64,000 nt of DNA from Rhexocercosporidium sp. MPI-PUGE-AT-0058 (lineage: Eukaryota; Ascomycota; Leotiomycetes; Helotiales). The notes under the pieces were generated by a model that saw nothing but the letters and a program-made list of their open reading frames with translations, ran no database searches and was not told where the DNA came from. This document shows, one piece after another, positions 46,690 to 57,637 of this stretch. The position numbers were made by a program, and so were the translations under genes. Location of the stretch: NCBI GenBank assembly GCA_020746875.1, contig JAGTJL010000004.1, forward strand, positions 2,604,001-2,668,000, read 5' to 3'. How positions within the stretch are numbered: position 1 is the stretch's first letter; each line of letters opens with the position of its first letter.

Positions 46690-48569
46690 CTAAACCGGGA
46701 TCGATCCATTGCATTTACCCTTCACAAGACTAGCACCGACACCAACCAAGCCATCAAAGTAGGCCAGCACAGTCTCAAGCGGGACCATATCCATCAGACC
46801 AAGACTCGGGTTGGAACTCCTAAGTGGCTGTCCCTTCCACAGTACACGCATGTAGTAGCTGCTTCCGCTAGACGGGGTTGTTGGTGTGGACGTCGGCGCA
46901 GTGGTTGAAGAAGTTGGCGTGACGAGGCATGAGCAAGCTGATGAGACTCTTGATGCTAGACCGCCGCAGTTGGAGACGAAAGTTGGGAGAGCAACGGTGG
47001 CTGACGATGCGGTGTACGTTGGACAGAATGCAGATACTTTGGAAGACTCCTGGAGAAATTGCCGGAAACAATTGTCACGGTTGCAGTTTGATGCTGCTCT
47101 AGGAGTGGCTGTGGCGGATGTTGGAGCTGCGGATGCTTCCTTCTTGTACAGCTCGAAGACGACTTCAGATCCCATGCCTGGCCATACCATCACGTCAAGC
47201 TGCAGAAGAGAGAGCACTCTCGACATTGACCCGTCATGAGCGACGTTGTGTCGGTAGATCACGTTGTTGGTGCCACTGATGAAGTCTCGAATGTGAGCTG
47301 TGAGCTCGCCAAACCAGACTCCTTGGCTAGTAGAGCTGGCAGCAAGACTTCTTGGATCGTCACGGTAGATGTAGGAATACTCGTAGTGTCCGAGACGGTA
47401 GACATCATCTGCGAGATCTTGATCGACACACGTCGTGGAGTTGACTCCGTTAACGAGCTTGCATGGAAGGGGCTTGGCGTGGCATTGACGTGCAGACAGA
47501 TTGTCGTAGTAATGATCGAAGCTGGCGTGGAAACCGGAGTCTGTGCTAGGTACACCGGAGATGTTATCGAGAGTGGAGTAGACTCCAGAGGCAGCACTGA
47601 GATGATTTGTCCAGTTTGCGCCTGATCTGATAGCACTGAAAAGGCTTGAAGCCGCTGGACAGGAGTAAGTAGGTTCCAGAGAGTCGTATCCACTTGGATT
47701 GATCAGCAGCGGATAGTTCCTCTCGATACCAAACATTCCATTGAGGACCATCCCAGCAACTTGACTTGTGATAACATTCTGCGTGACTCTGAATGTGACC
47801 TTCTCGTTCGCAGTGTCCGGCAAGAAGCCCAGCAAATCGTGATACACTCCGTATAGATCCTTTCCATGCTGCCAGGAGTCATCGAGCCCTTCCTTAGTGA
47901 TCTGGGGGAATTGACAGCTGCCTAGAAAACCAGTTGGAATGAATGGGTTCTGTGCCGAAAGAAAACCCTGCCAATATGTATGTGCCGCTTTCTTCCCATC
48001 CTTGGGCTCTCCGTAGTAGAACAGGCCTTCATCATCACAGTTCCATCCGTATGATTCCACCGGGAAGGAGTTGGACGCGTAAACAGTTCGCTTGTGATGT
48101 CTTTGGATCTGAGGTTGTCTGTCAGTAATCGAAGCATGTCCAATTAGTTGTAATGAATGCAACTCACGATTTCCACATATTGTAGCTTATACTCCGAGGA
48201 CGGTGTCTTGTATTCCGTTGCCCTCACATGAGGCATGTTGCACCAATTGTATGTTCCATACTCGCTCGCCGGAGTCGTAGAACTGTTGTAGATAAATCCA
48301 TACACACCCTGCCCAGCAATGACCTTCGTCAAGTCATTTATCTCGGTAGCATTGGGCGCATACCATCCCAAGTCCACGGCACCGCCTGCCATTCCATGTC
48401 GTGCAAGGGAAGCAGCAATAGCCGCAATGAAGCTCGTGCGAGGATTGGTACGCATGGTGTAGTATTCCTGGCTGACGAAACGACACAGAATAATAACTCC
48501 TAGAACAGGGACCAATCTAATGAACCAGCTGGCACCAGGAACCAAGATCTGCAATCGGAGAGGTCCCAT
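46690..48569 (-). CDS. Membrane-anchored histidine acid phosphatase with cysteine-rich insert, 606 aa
   Basis: Branch-2 histidine phosphatase, probably extracellular or in the secretory pathway. Exons 48168-48569 and 46690-48108; 59-nt intron, after which VEI joins IQRHHKRT, the phosphate-binding R-H-x-x-R motif. The HD proton-donor motif is VAHDGSMSR. N-terminal signal anchor: WFIRLVPVLGVIILCRFV. After GMGSEVVFELYKK the phosphatase fold is interrupted by about 110 residues. These are a Thr/Ser/Ala linker, a fungal cysteine module (NCNRDNCFRQFL, AFCPTYTASS, NCGGLASRVSSACSCL) and a second Thr/Ser/Pro linker. The fold then resumes with YYMRVLWKGQPLRSS and DMVPLETVLAYFDGLV. Several N-glycosylation sequons. 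Substrate not known. Confidence 0.85.
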
Positions 48570-49454
48570 CCATATTTATATTCCCTGAAGCTCTATCGAG
48601 CTTCCCACGTGGGATTGGCGTCGGTGGAAGGTGCGGAAGGGGGAGAGGGAGAGTGGGATGGATTCGATCGATGATGGCGCGAATGGCGCGAATGGAACGT
48701 TGCGGAGGAAAAGCTAGACAGAGGATAGTCCTAGCTCGTCCATACTGTGGAGTTTTATACAAGGGGTCATCCCATCTTCAATTGCCTGCTGTGTCGGAAT
48801 AATCGTAGAAGATGAAATGACATGCGGGCGGATGACGATGTTGTTGAGATTAACTCTGGTTCTGGGCTTCAGCCCGCATACACGTGCTGATGCTTCCGTC
48901 CCGAGTGGCTGATTTGCAGGCGGGCAGCGCCACTTTAATCACCTGCGATTTCCTCAACATTTCATTAATTAATACTAGTGAATATTGAATATACATATAC
49001 CCAAGCTATTTCTAAATTTATGGCTAAATTCTTACTACTATGGACGTTTGTAGAGTCGAAGAATACAGCGTTATTCGTAATACAAGTTAATGTTCTCGCT
49101 TGTCAAAATAGGTCAGGTTTTCCTCCGACGGAGAGAGAGTAAGCTGAAGTTCTGAGTTCCAGGGAGAAGAAAATAGGTTAATAATCCATTGCATTTCCAT
49201 GGAGAACTTTTCTATCATATTTCGGACGCCGGGTTTGGATGTACCATATAGTGTTGATGGGACGTGCTGGAAGATTAGCGAAATTGGATGTGGGATGTGG
49301 GAAGAGGGAAGATGTGTACTGAGTTGCTATCATCTTCCTAGCGAGGTAGATTTAGATCCCTAGCGTTTCCATACCTGAAGACATTATCGATACATCAAAA
49401 CTTATAGCAGCTTCCACTACTAAAAGACGAGCGATGGCAATGCCCTTTCCAATT
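48570..49454. other. Intergenic, left border of the polyketide cluster
   Basis: Promoter of the phosphatase gene on the left, 3' flank of the lactonase on the right. Partly AT-rich (48960-49080). No gene seen. Confidence 0.5.
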
Positions 49455-50542
49455 CTAAATACCCAACAAAGCACCCTTAACATCTTTCGACAGCTGAGCC
49501 TTCCAAAGCCTCGTCTCATTCAAAATATACATAGCTCCATCTTTGCCAAAGCTGAAGTTCGCAGCACCGCCCTTGACTTTGATGATACCCAACAAAACAC
49601 CACCTGGACACCACACTTCGACGCCATCTCCGCACCCACTGTAGACATTGCCTCCCAGGTCGCATTTGATACCATCTGGGACTCCATCGACTGCATGAGC
49701 GAACAGTCGTCTGTTGACCAAAAAAGGCTGGCCTGAATAGTACTTGATATCGAATGCATAACTAAAATTGTCAGTAAAGAGTTCTCCTCCTCACAAGGCA
49801 AGCTAAGGAGATGGAGAAGAGATCAACGCAATACTCACATACTCGCTCTCCCACCCCCATCGACCGCTCCATCCCCCCTAACCTTCTCCGTATCCGTCAC
49901 ATAAACCACCTTCGGCTCGTCCCCTGGCCCAAAACAAATCCCACTCGGCATCCCAAACCCATCCGCCACAGCCCTAACACCCTTCGTGACCGGATCAAAC
50001 CTATAAACCATACTCGGCAACTCAGGCTTATTCTTAAAGCCCTGCATGAACCCATACGTAGGATCTGTGAACCATATACTCCCATCCTTCGGATGCACCA
50101 CAACATCATTCACGGAATTAAACGGCCGTCCGTAGAAAGAAGTTAGAATGGGCGTGACGGTATATGGTTCTTCTCTCTCCATATGATACAAACCGCTCGG
50201 GGTATTTGTGGAGCCTTGTGAACAGAATAATATCCCGTCTTTGTAATTCACGCCCCCGTTCGCCATCGGGATGTCATGTGAGGGGATCTCCTCCCATGTC
50301 GGCCCGCTTCCGCTTTCGTCGGAGCCGAGAGAGATTTTGTTGATCTGTACGCATCGCTCGTTGTTCTTCAAGGGCTCATTGTAGATATTGCTAGTTATGA
50401 ACAGTGTGTTGTTGTCGGCGAAGAATACGCCTGCTTCGTGGGCGAAGGGGTGGGGTTTGCGTGAGAGGAGGAGCTGGAGAGTGGGTTTTGGTCCGATGAG
50501 GGTTGAGAAGCGAGGAGAGTGGGTTGTGAATGCCGAGGCCAT
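49455..50542 (-). CDS. SMP-30/gluconolactonase-family lactonohydrolase, 336 aa
   Basis: Six-bladed propeller metal-dependent lactonase. Exons 49839-50542 and 49455-49761; 77-nt intron joins GRAS to IYAFDIKYYSGQPF. Metal/substrate residues expected in this family are visible: the Glu in HEAGVFFADNN, NGGVNYKDG, the Asn in FNSVNDVVVHPKDGSIWFTDP and the Asp in VPDGIKCDLGGNVY. No signal peptide, so probably cytosolic. It lies at the left edge of the PKS cluster on the same strand as the regulator and PKS. It could open or close a lactone in the polyketide; cluster membership is inferred from position. Confidence 0.85.
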
Positions 50543-51007
50543 TTTTCGTAGGACGGTTGCTTATTTGCTTGTTTATTTAGATGAGTGGCTCGCTAGCCAG
50601 CTAGCTCGAAGGTTGTGTTTACTTGGGGTTTAGGAGGAGTGTAGACGAATGTGAGCTTGGGAATTCTTTCTAGTGGGGGCGGGGTAATTCCAAGCGAGTT
50701 CTGATATGTGGGGCGGTTTGGCAGGTACCAGGGTATTTGGTTTGGGATGTCTTGAAACTTGAAAGGAAAATTTCAACATTGGACGCCCGCTCGACTCGGC
50801 TTCCGTTCACATCTTCTTTCCTAATAGGTGGTTATGAAGCCTTTATCTGTTGTAGATTGAAGAATCCCACAAAGCTGCTTGGCACTGCCATATCCTGACT
50901 CCCTCGAATCGGAAGTTATGTCACATAAATCCTGCTCGGTGGTAGTAGAGGCGCTGTTGGATATTCAGGTGAGCCATGTCCTGGCATGACTCATTCCTGT
51001 ATACCGA
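50543..51007. other. Intergenic, lactonase promoter
   Basis: Upstream region of the lactonase and 3' flank of the regulator. No gene seen. Confidence 0.5.
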
Positions 51008-53297
51008 TCAACCTCCAGGAGTAGCCGCCGAGCTGTCCCAGAAAGCCTGCAGCTCATCACCAAGGGAAGTAACTGGCCAGCCAGACCTTCTTCGACAAGC
51101 ATCAATCATCTGGAGCACAGCTTGCCGTTGCTTCGAATCTTGAATGCACATTCCCGCTGAGATTCATCAGTAAAAGGAAATCCAAGGACGAGGATGATAA
51201 TATATACCGATGTACAGACACTGAGAGCACATTACACTGGAAGCGCTGTCATTCAATCTCATGGCAATGCCACAAATACTGTCCACGTATCTGGATATCA
51301 TGCGGCTCTGTTCGAGGTAGGTTTCAAACCCACCTTTTGAGGGCTTGTTGAGGAGCAAGAGTAGGCGAGCTGAGTAGTGAAGCTGCATCGCAACAGCTGA
51401 GACAAAATAAGCCTTTTTCCGAATCCAGGTTACTGCGACTCACGTACCAAACACCGGGGTATGGATCCAAATAGGCTGAAAAGCGTCATGCTCGCCTTCA
51501 CTCTTGTAAGGTAGCGGAGTGAACTCCGTTGTCAAAAATCTCTCCCATTCATCCAACATTTCCTGCAATTTACCCCCGTTTTCGGTTCGAAGCGCCAAGT
51601 CCCCCACTTCAATTTCCTCTCGGGAGCAATAATTGATGACCTTGGCCATGATATAAACGGATCGCGAGGCAAGTTCATACGGACTCATCTCAGAAAAAGT
51701 CCGAGCCGGCTTCCAGAATGTGAAAGTCTTCCGTTTCTCTTGGAATGCAGCCCATACATCTTGACACAGCCATGCCCACCAAACCGCTTGTTTTAGGCCC
51801 TTGGAATCGCCATGTATCACTTGCGAGCGCTGTATCCAGAAAACACCCTGCAAGTGGCGTTCCCAGTCTTTTCCTGATCCATCCAGCATTTCGTATGTTG
51901 AGACAATCAGAGCTGTAGCTAGCAACTCGAGGCTCGTCTTGTAAGTTTCGTATTGCATGGCCTTCGACAAGTAATGGAGTGTCTCGTTGTAGTATTGGAG
52001 AGCATCATTCCGGTCATTGGGCTGTTCTGCTGCACTACCAGGATTTAGGGAAATGTGTCGTGCAGAAAGCGCCAAAATGGCCTTCATCAAGCCAACATTC
52101 CGCAGCTGCCCCTAGTTATCAGCCCTAATTTCATAAACCGAAAATTTTGAAACCGAGTGCTTACAGCGAGATGTGGAACAAAGGTGGAGAAACTTTGTGA
52201 GGGATCGAACAAGTCAATCTGTATCTTATCAGCACACCTTGAAGGAAAGTCTTGAATAATTTGTGTACAGACCCAAAGACTTATCCTTTCCACAAAGTTT
52301 CGAAATATAACCAGCTCATATGGCGATAATTCAATAGGTGCAGGAGCCTGCCATCTGAGCTTCTCGGCAGCTGAATTCATGGGGGAGTTCCGCTCGAGAA
52401 GGTGTGGACTACTGGAATAGCATGGAGAAGAACCTTGGACATAGCTTCCATCGGTAGGAGAGCCCTGAAACGAGCGCATGTGGGGAAAGCTAGTTCGATG
52501 TTGCTCTCGTGGTGTGCCCGGTTTAGACCTATCATCCATGCCAATGTCCGTATCAGGGGTGCCATTCTCCAATGCCGAGTCACCAACAAGCATATCGAAC
52601 CATCTAGAAATGGCAACATTGAAGGTGGGTTGAGAAGAGATCGATCTAGCAACGGAGTTCTGCTCATTGCTTTTCAGCGAAAATGAGGTGCTGGCGTGGT
52701 CAGACATCGCAGGCGACATGGTGTGCTGCTGGGCAGTATCAGATGGTAATAATGGTGCATTTAGTAGATAGTCAATTTGAGATGGCGCCCTTTGCCCCAA
52801 AGAACTTTGGCTATTATGACGATCTGATGGTGCAGAAGTAACGCTTGCCCGTCCTACTTCAGACGGAGCTGGCTGGCCTGCTTGAAATGCCAGTGCTTGC
52901 TCTGGAGGATTTGGCCATGGTGGAACAGAGGGTATTCGTTGCTGTAAATCCGAATGTTGGAGTTGACCGACCCCTTTTAACAAGGCTGATGACTGCCCGT
53001 TTGTTATCTGAGGACTTGGAGGTTGGGCGGCATGTGGATCTGCGTATATACAAGTCTGGTTTCCCTTGCGGCATCGATCGCAATGAGGGCGATTCTCGTC
53101 ACATTTGACATGGCGCCTTCGACACGTAATACTACGGAAGATCAATTAACATCAAGCCTAGCTACTAGTAAGAGCCGCTCTGTGGGTTTCTGTATCAGGA
53201 ACCAAACTTACCATCCTGTCGTCCTCCTCAAGCCCTTCCCACGTGACTGTCTGTTTCTGGGTTTCTTTGGCGCCGCCGGCCGCTCCTCGTCGGCCAT
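51008..53297 (-). CDS. Zn2Cys6 fungal transcription factor, 682 aa
   Basis: Nuclear DNA-binding regulator, likely for the adjacent cluster. Exons 53212-53297, 52165-53131, 51448-52105, 51208-51396 and 51008-51156 sum to 2049 nt with every phase closing. The binuclear zinc cluster is split by intron 1: the first Cys is at the join (GCITC), followed by RRRHVKCDENRPHCDRCRKGNQTC. This is the canonical Cys spacing 2-6-5-2-6. Basic residues KKPRNRQSRGKGLRR precede it. A Ser/Pro/Gln-rich linker follows, then the fungal-specific middle homology region (LSPYELVIFRNFVERISLWV, LMKAILALSARH). The gene is divergent from the CmcJ-like gene, which suggests coordinated control. Confidence 0.92.
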
Positions 53298-53945
53298 ACT
53301 TGCAGGCGAAGAGAAGGGGGATTCAACTGTCTCCTCTCATCGAAGTCATCAAGCTTCTGTGAATGTCCGTTTGTGGCATCGTGAGCTGTGTTAATGGCAT
53401 AACACCGGAGTAGGAGTTGAAGAAGGTTTACCCTTACCCTATTTTGGACTAGCCGCGCTTGCGGCGGGAATTGATTGAATATACGTCGGAGTCGGCGATA
53501 TTGGAAGATGTGTAATTGTTCGTAAGGCGTCAAAAGGCATACTCCTGGCTTTCAACATTAGAGATCCAGCAGCATCTTGTTTACTTCGGTGATCAGGAAA
53601 GTGTGCACAGGAAGTGTGCATTAGCCGAGGCGGCTTGTCCCGGCAAGAAAGTGTAAGTCCTCTCTAATTGCACTGTACGCCAATGCTGAAGGATTATTGG
53701 CTATGTGTGAGTAGAATATTTGACATTAGAGCTCTTTACTAATACATTTGCTTGTTACCAAAACCACCTCATCCCTTTATTTGTCATTCCCGTAGAATGG
53801 CATCATCCCACCGGCTCTGTCATCGACTTTCGGACATAAGGATGGCAAATTTAAAGCCGACGACGACCCCTCCTCCTCATATATAGCCCCTCCATTCACA
53901 CCACTAACCCATGTTTCTCTTCCCAGAACCCCAGAAAACCTCACA
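53298..53945. promoter_or_regulatory. Divergent promoter between regulator and CmcJ-like gene
   Basis: About 650 bp drive the Zn2Cys6 gene leftward and the oxidoreductase rightward. No coding signal. It contains the CGG-type motif described separately. Confidence 0.55.
53626..53638. promoter_or_regulatory. Candidate Zn2Cys6 binding site (CCG-N3-CGG)
   Basis: CCGAGGCGGCTTG: paired CGG triplets in everted arrangement, as bound by many Zn2Cys6 dimers. The overlapping GCGGCTTG recurs at 56677-56684 upstream of the hydrolase, followed by TCCCG in both cases (directly here, after nine bases there). By eye only. Confidence 0.3.
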
Positions 53946-54881
53946 ATGACGACCGGCGCATTCAGATACATTGACCCAGCATCCTACACGTCCAGCAGCG
54001 GCGAGCACATTAAGCCCTGGGGCAAAGTTGACGGGCCAGGTACCTCCTTCCGACTGACCCCTCACTCGCGGCCCGTGCAGAACATCCGCGGCCGCGAACA
54101 CGAATTCTCAACAGACATCTCAGGCTTCGCAGTTTACAAATCGCCCTCTGCAGGTTTCGATTTCGACAACGATTCCGATGTACGAGAGGGGTATTATACC
54201 GAGGTTGAGAATCTACTGAAGGAGAAGTTGCCCGGGATAAAGAAAGTGGTTATTTTCGACCATACAATCAGGAAGAGGGATAAAAATGCTCCGAGACAGC
54301 CAGTTCAACAAGTCCACGTAGATCAGACGGCCGGAGCTGCAGCGGCTAGAGTGAGGAGACATCTACCTGTTGAAGAAGCAGAGGAGCTGCTAGAAGGCCG
54401 GTATCAAATAATCAATGTCTGGCGACCCATTGCGTACCCTGCGACGGATTTCCCACTTGCTGTTATAGATTGGCGGACCACCTCTCCAGACGACTTCATC
54501 GCGGTCGATTTGCTGTATCCCAAGCGGGCACCTCTCGGCGATGGCAGTGGGAATATCGGACGCAAAGACGATGACGACGATCGTGGTAAAGAGGTCGTCC
54601 CGGATCCGAGCTCCATCGAGTCGACGGAGAACTACGAGGTTAAGGGCGAGACTTTCGGGGTGCGCCCGAATGAGAAACATGAGTTCTTCTATATAAAGGA
54701 TATGGCGCCCGAAGAAGCGATGTTTATTAAGTGTTTTGATTCGAGGGGTCAGGGTTTGCCAAAGGGTGTGCAGGGGCTTGCGAGATGTACCCCACATACT
54801 GCTTTCGAAGATCCTGCTACGCCGGAGAGTGCGCCAGGACGACAAAGTATCGAGGTGCGATGTCTGGTATTCTATGAGTAG
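53946..54881 (+). CDS. CmcJ/AsaB-like oxidoreductase, 311 aa, intronless
   Basis: Member of the fungal CmcJ/NvfI-type family (hydroxylase/desaturase AsaB-like, related to 7-alpha-cephem-methoxylase P8 chain), common in biosynthetic clusters. Seen: MTTGAFRYIDPASYTSS start, VVIFDHTIRKRDKNAPRQPV, VQQVHVDQTAGAAAARVRRH, IINVWRPIAYPATDFPLAV, FFYIKDMAPEEAMFIKCFDS, PHTAFEDP and IEVRCLVFYE at the end. The histidines in HVDQ and PHTAF are the likely metal ligands of the 2-oxoglutarate/Fe(II)-like centre. Cytosolic, no signal peptide. A tailoring oxidation of the polyketide is the natural inference. Confidence 0.85.
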   Translation: MTTGAFRYIDPASYTSSSGEHIKPWGKVDGPGTSFRLTPHSRPVQNIRGREHEFSTDISGFAVYKSPSAGFDFDNDSDVREGYYTEVENLLKEKLPGIKKVVIFDHTIRKRDKNAPRQPVQQVHVDQTAGAAAARVRRHLPVEEAEELLEGRYQIINVWRPIAYPATDFPLAVIDWRTTSPDDFIAVDLLYPKRAPLGDGSGNIGRKDDDDDRGKEVVPDPSSIESTENYEVKGETFGVRPNEKHEFFYIKDMAPEEAMFIKCFDSRGQGLPKGVQGLARCTPHTAFEDPATPESAPGRQSIEVRCLVFYE

Positions 54882-55399
54882 GTGAATTGTATGTGTGGGT
54901 TGTGAAATGGACAAGTGTACAGTACTCTATATATTTTTGCAGACTGCATTCCAACCTACCCATTGCATACAAACTGCCCTCCGTCCCCAGCAGCATGAGT
55001 TCTCTTGGCCGTCCGGTTGCCAGTGTAGTCACTTGACACTCGTTCCAAGCTTTTTTTGAGGGAAATCAAACGGGATTCTACCTAGCTCGTTTTATGTTGC
55101 GTCTACTGAAGTAAAGAAAGCTTTGAGTCCTGCTCGGACTGAATGCCCGAATGCCCTTACTAGCCCTTTGTTGTCGAATGCAAAGGGCGAGCTCTCCGCG
55201 GGATATTTGAAGCTCAGCAACCGTTCTAGGTGGTTTTTGTCGCCATACCACTTCAGGGCGAGATTTCAAGGCCGGGAAGATAGAAACTGCACATCGGTAA
55301 ATTTAATCCTCTCTTTCATTCGACTGAATAAAAACAGCAATTTTTTTCTGGGAACTCTTCTCAGTTTCAATGTATTATTAATACTACACATTAATACCC
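54882..55399. other. Convergent intergenic region
   Basis: Lies between the 3' ends of the CmcJ-like gene and the hydrolase gene. No gene seen. Confidence 0.5.
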
Positions 55400-56419
55400 T
55401 CACAGTCTCGCCCAAGACATCTGCAAGCTTTCTATTGCAAGTCTATACGCTTCATCTCTCTTCGCATCTCCTCTCCTGAAAGTCGGTTTCTTATCCCATC
55501 CATGACCCACACCCTCCATAACACAACCATCAACCTTCTTCCCCAAACCAACAAGTCTGTTCCTGAACTGTTCACTCTCAGCCAACAACTGATCACCAGA
55601 ACAATTAATTAACACCAACCTTTCCGGCAACGCATCTCTCAGCAACTTCGAACCGGCAAGTCCAGGGCTCAGGAATGGCGATCTCATATCCGGCTTCGAC
55701 GAAAGATACGCCTCATCGAATAGCTTATAAAGCCTAGGTGGGGTGGTATGAATCAAATCTGGGTTCGATGCTTCCCGCTCTGCTCGTGTCTGCGTCCAAT
55801 CTGTACTTCCATAAAACACCGCCAAACTGACGATATTCCCTCGAGGTACTCTCAGACCTCCAAGCCCGTCTTCTCGCTTATAGGTCGTCGATAATTCGTA
55901 CAGCCGGAGGGAGACGGCATACGTGAGATTTCCACCAGCACTAAAACCTGACATGGCTGTGCGAGATATGTCAATATTGAACTCATCGGCGTGTCTCCAC
56001 AGCCAAAGGATGGCCGAAACACAATCGTCAATCGCCACAGGGAATGGATGTTCGGGCGCCAGCCGATAGTTGACACTCACGACCACAGCATCGGTCTGAG
56101 ACGTCACAGCTGTTGCCCATCGTGCATCATCTCTAGCATGACCAACTGTGAAGCCACCACCGTGGAAGTTGACGAGGAGTGGTCGCCTCTTCTCGCTTGC
56201 GAGTAAGGCGTGATGGGTTGCTTGATTCCATTTATACGACAAGGATGTATAGAAGAGGAGGCTAACGGTTCCAGGGATATACGACTCAGTCGATTTTATC
56301 TTCCTGATGAAGGATGGTCTTTGTGGAAGAGGATGAGATAAGTATAGGTCTAGAAATGTGAGGATTGAGAGAATCGCGCGCACAAGAATTGCTCTGAGCT
56401 GAAGAAGTAGTGGGTGCAT
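55400..56419 (-). CDS. Alpha/beta hydrolase fold-3 (HSL-type) esterase, 339 aa
   Basis: Carboxylester or lactone hydrolase. Motifs: oxyanion hole FHGGGFTVGH, VSVNYRLAPEHPFP, nucleophile elbow GFSAGGN, catalytic Asp in NCSGDQLLAES and His in VGHGWDKK. The start at 56419 (MHPLLLQLRAILVRAILSIL) gives an N-terminal hydrophobic helix, possibly a membrane anchor. The frame is open upstream to 56581 but that part is unlike the family. Single exon. It sits directly beside the PKS gene on the same strand. Since the PKS ends in its carrier domain without a thioesterase, this protein is a candidate for chain release or ester hydrolysis; that is inference. Confidence 0.85.
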   Translation of the reverse strand: MHPLLLQLRAILVRAILSILTFLDLYLSHPLPQRPSFIRKIKSTESYIPGTVSLLFYTSLSYKWNQATHHALLASEKRRPLLVNFHGGGFTVGHARDDARWATAVTSQTDAVVVSVNYRLAPEHPFPVAIDDCVSAILWLWRHADEFNIDISRTAMSGFSAGGNLTYAVSLRLYELSTTYKREDGLGGLRVPRGNIVSLAVFYGSTDWTQTRAEREASNPDLIHTTPPRLYKLFDEAYLSSKPDMRSPFLSPGLAGSKLLRDALPERLVLINCSGDQLLAESEQFRNRLVGLGKKVDGCVMEGVGHGWDKKPTFRRGDAKRDEAYRLAIESLQMSWARL

Positions 56420-57637
56420 CTTGGGAATTGCTTTGAATGATCCATGATAGCGGTGGGAAGCTTCTTTTGTATTTATGTGAAAGTGACATACTCCTTTGAG
56501 ACAGGCCTGGGCCGATAATCTCGCAAGGAACCAGTCCGTGGGTACTAAGACTGGTAGGGGGGCACAGACCCTCCCCTGCAAACAGCGCGACCAATGACGA
56601 TCGACACTACTGCTGCAATGCTGCTTGAAACCCGCGTGATGGGAAGCAGATCATCCTTCTTGCGAAGCTAATGCAAGCGGCTTGCGAACCGTCCCGTCCT
56701 CGTCAAGATTGTTGTTGACCGTGGACGATTTCCGCTCACGTGTTATTGCATAAAATAGTATCACCGATATTCGTAATCTATCAAAAATTAGTACTGGCGA
56801 AAGAGAAGTGGGGAGCAGGTTTGTGGAGAAATATTTAAGACTTATCTAAAATAACAGGCAAATGCCTAGTGACTTACAAAGCATTTGATTTGCTTCAGTA
56901 GCTTGCAGTTGCTCCAAAGAGTACCTACTGTTGACACCGTCGCAATTCATGTCTCGAATGAAGAAGTTTCTTCATTGGCGTTTAGAAAAAGAACCCATGC
57001 GACTCTCTTCGTGTCGTTTAGCTAATCAACGTCTCTGAGAGCAAGTCCCGGAGAGAGGCTCGTGAATTTATCTGTCGCGCCCCTCCTGGAAGAAAGAACA
57101 AGATGTATAGCTATCAACTGTCGGAAATAATGGTTGTACTTGAAATTCACAGTGTTCAATATAGGCACGACGAGAAGTTAATCTGTTTCAGTCCGCAGGT
57201 TCGGAAGAAGCCAATGTCCTATTCAATTCGCCTTCAATGATGGAAAGTGCAGATGTCGCTAATATAGGTCTTCACCTCCAACTCCTCCCACCCCAGCGCA
57301 TGCAATGAATGTCAACACAACCGAATATCAATCTCGGGCGATAACGCGCAATAAATTCCAGCTCACCACCCCACCAGGCATGCGCTTCCCGTTGTTTACT
57401 TCCTCATGTTGCTTCGGTGTTGCTGCTTGTATGACGACGAGATCCCAATTATCCTGCTCTACGGACACTGGTGTGGGTCATTGTATGCATACTGTAGGTG
57501 CGACTGTAGGAGCGGGCGCAAGAGCCAGGACTGGCGTGAAACTTTATTAGGTGCTCTTGGGGAAATAAATGAAATACCCTTGACTACTAATTGATCCTTC
57601 TAAGAAATTACAATGGTCATGACTCATCAGATCTCTT
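56420..57637. promoter_or_regulatory. Hydrolase promoter and PKS 3' flank
   Basis: About 1.2 kb without a gene. Contains GCGGCTTG at 56677-56684 and a CACGTG palindrome near 56737. A plus-strand open frame at 57305-57550 has no support. Confidence 0.45.

Noticed and set aside
55123..55479. 118-codon plus-strand open frame
   Set aside because: Antisense to the hydrolase 3' end and its flank; no recognisable content.
56420..56581. Upstream Met for the alpha/beta hydrolase at 56581
   Set aside because: The extra 54 residues are unlike the family; the Met at 56419 starts the normal N-terminal helix.
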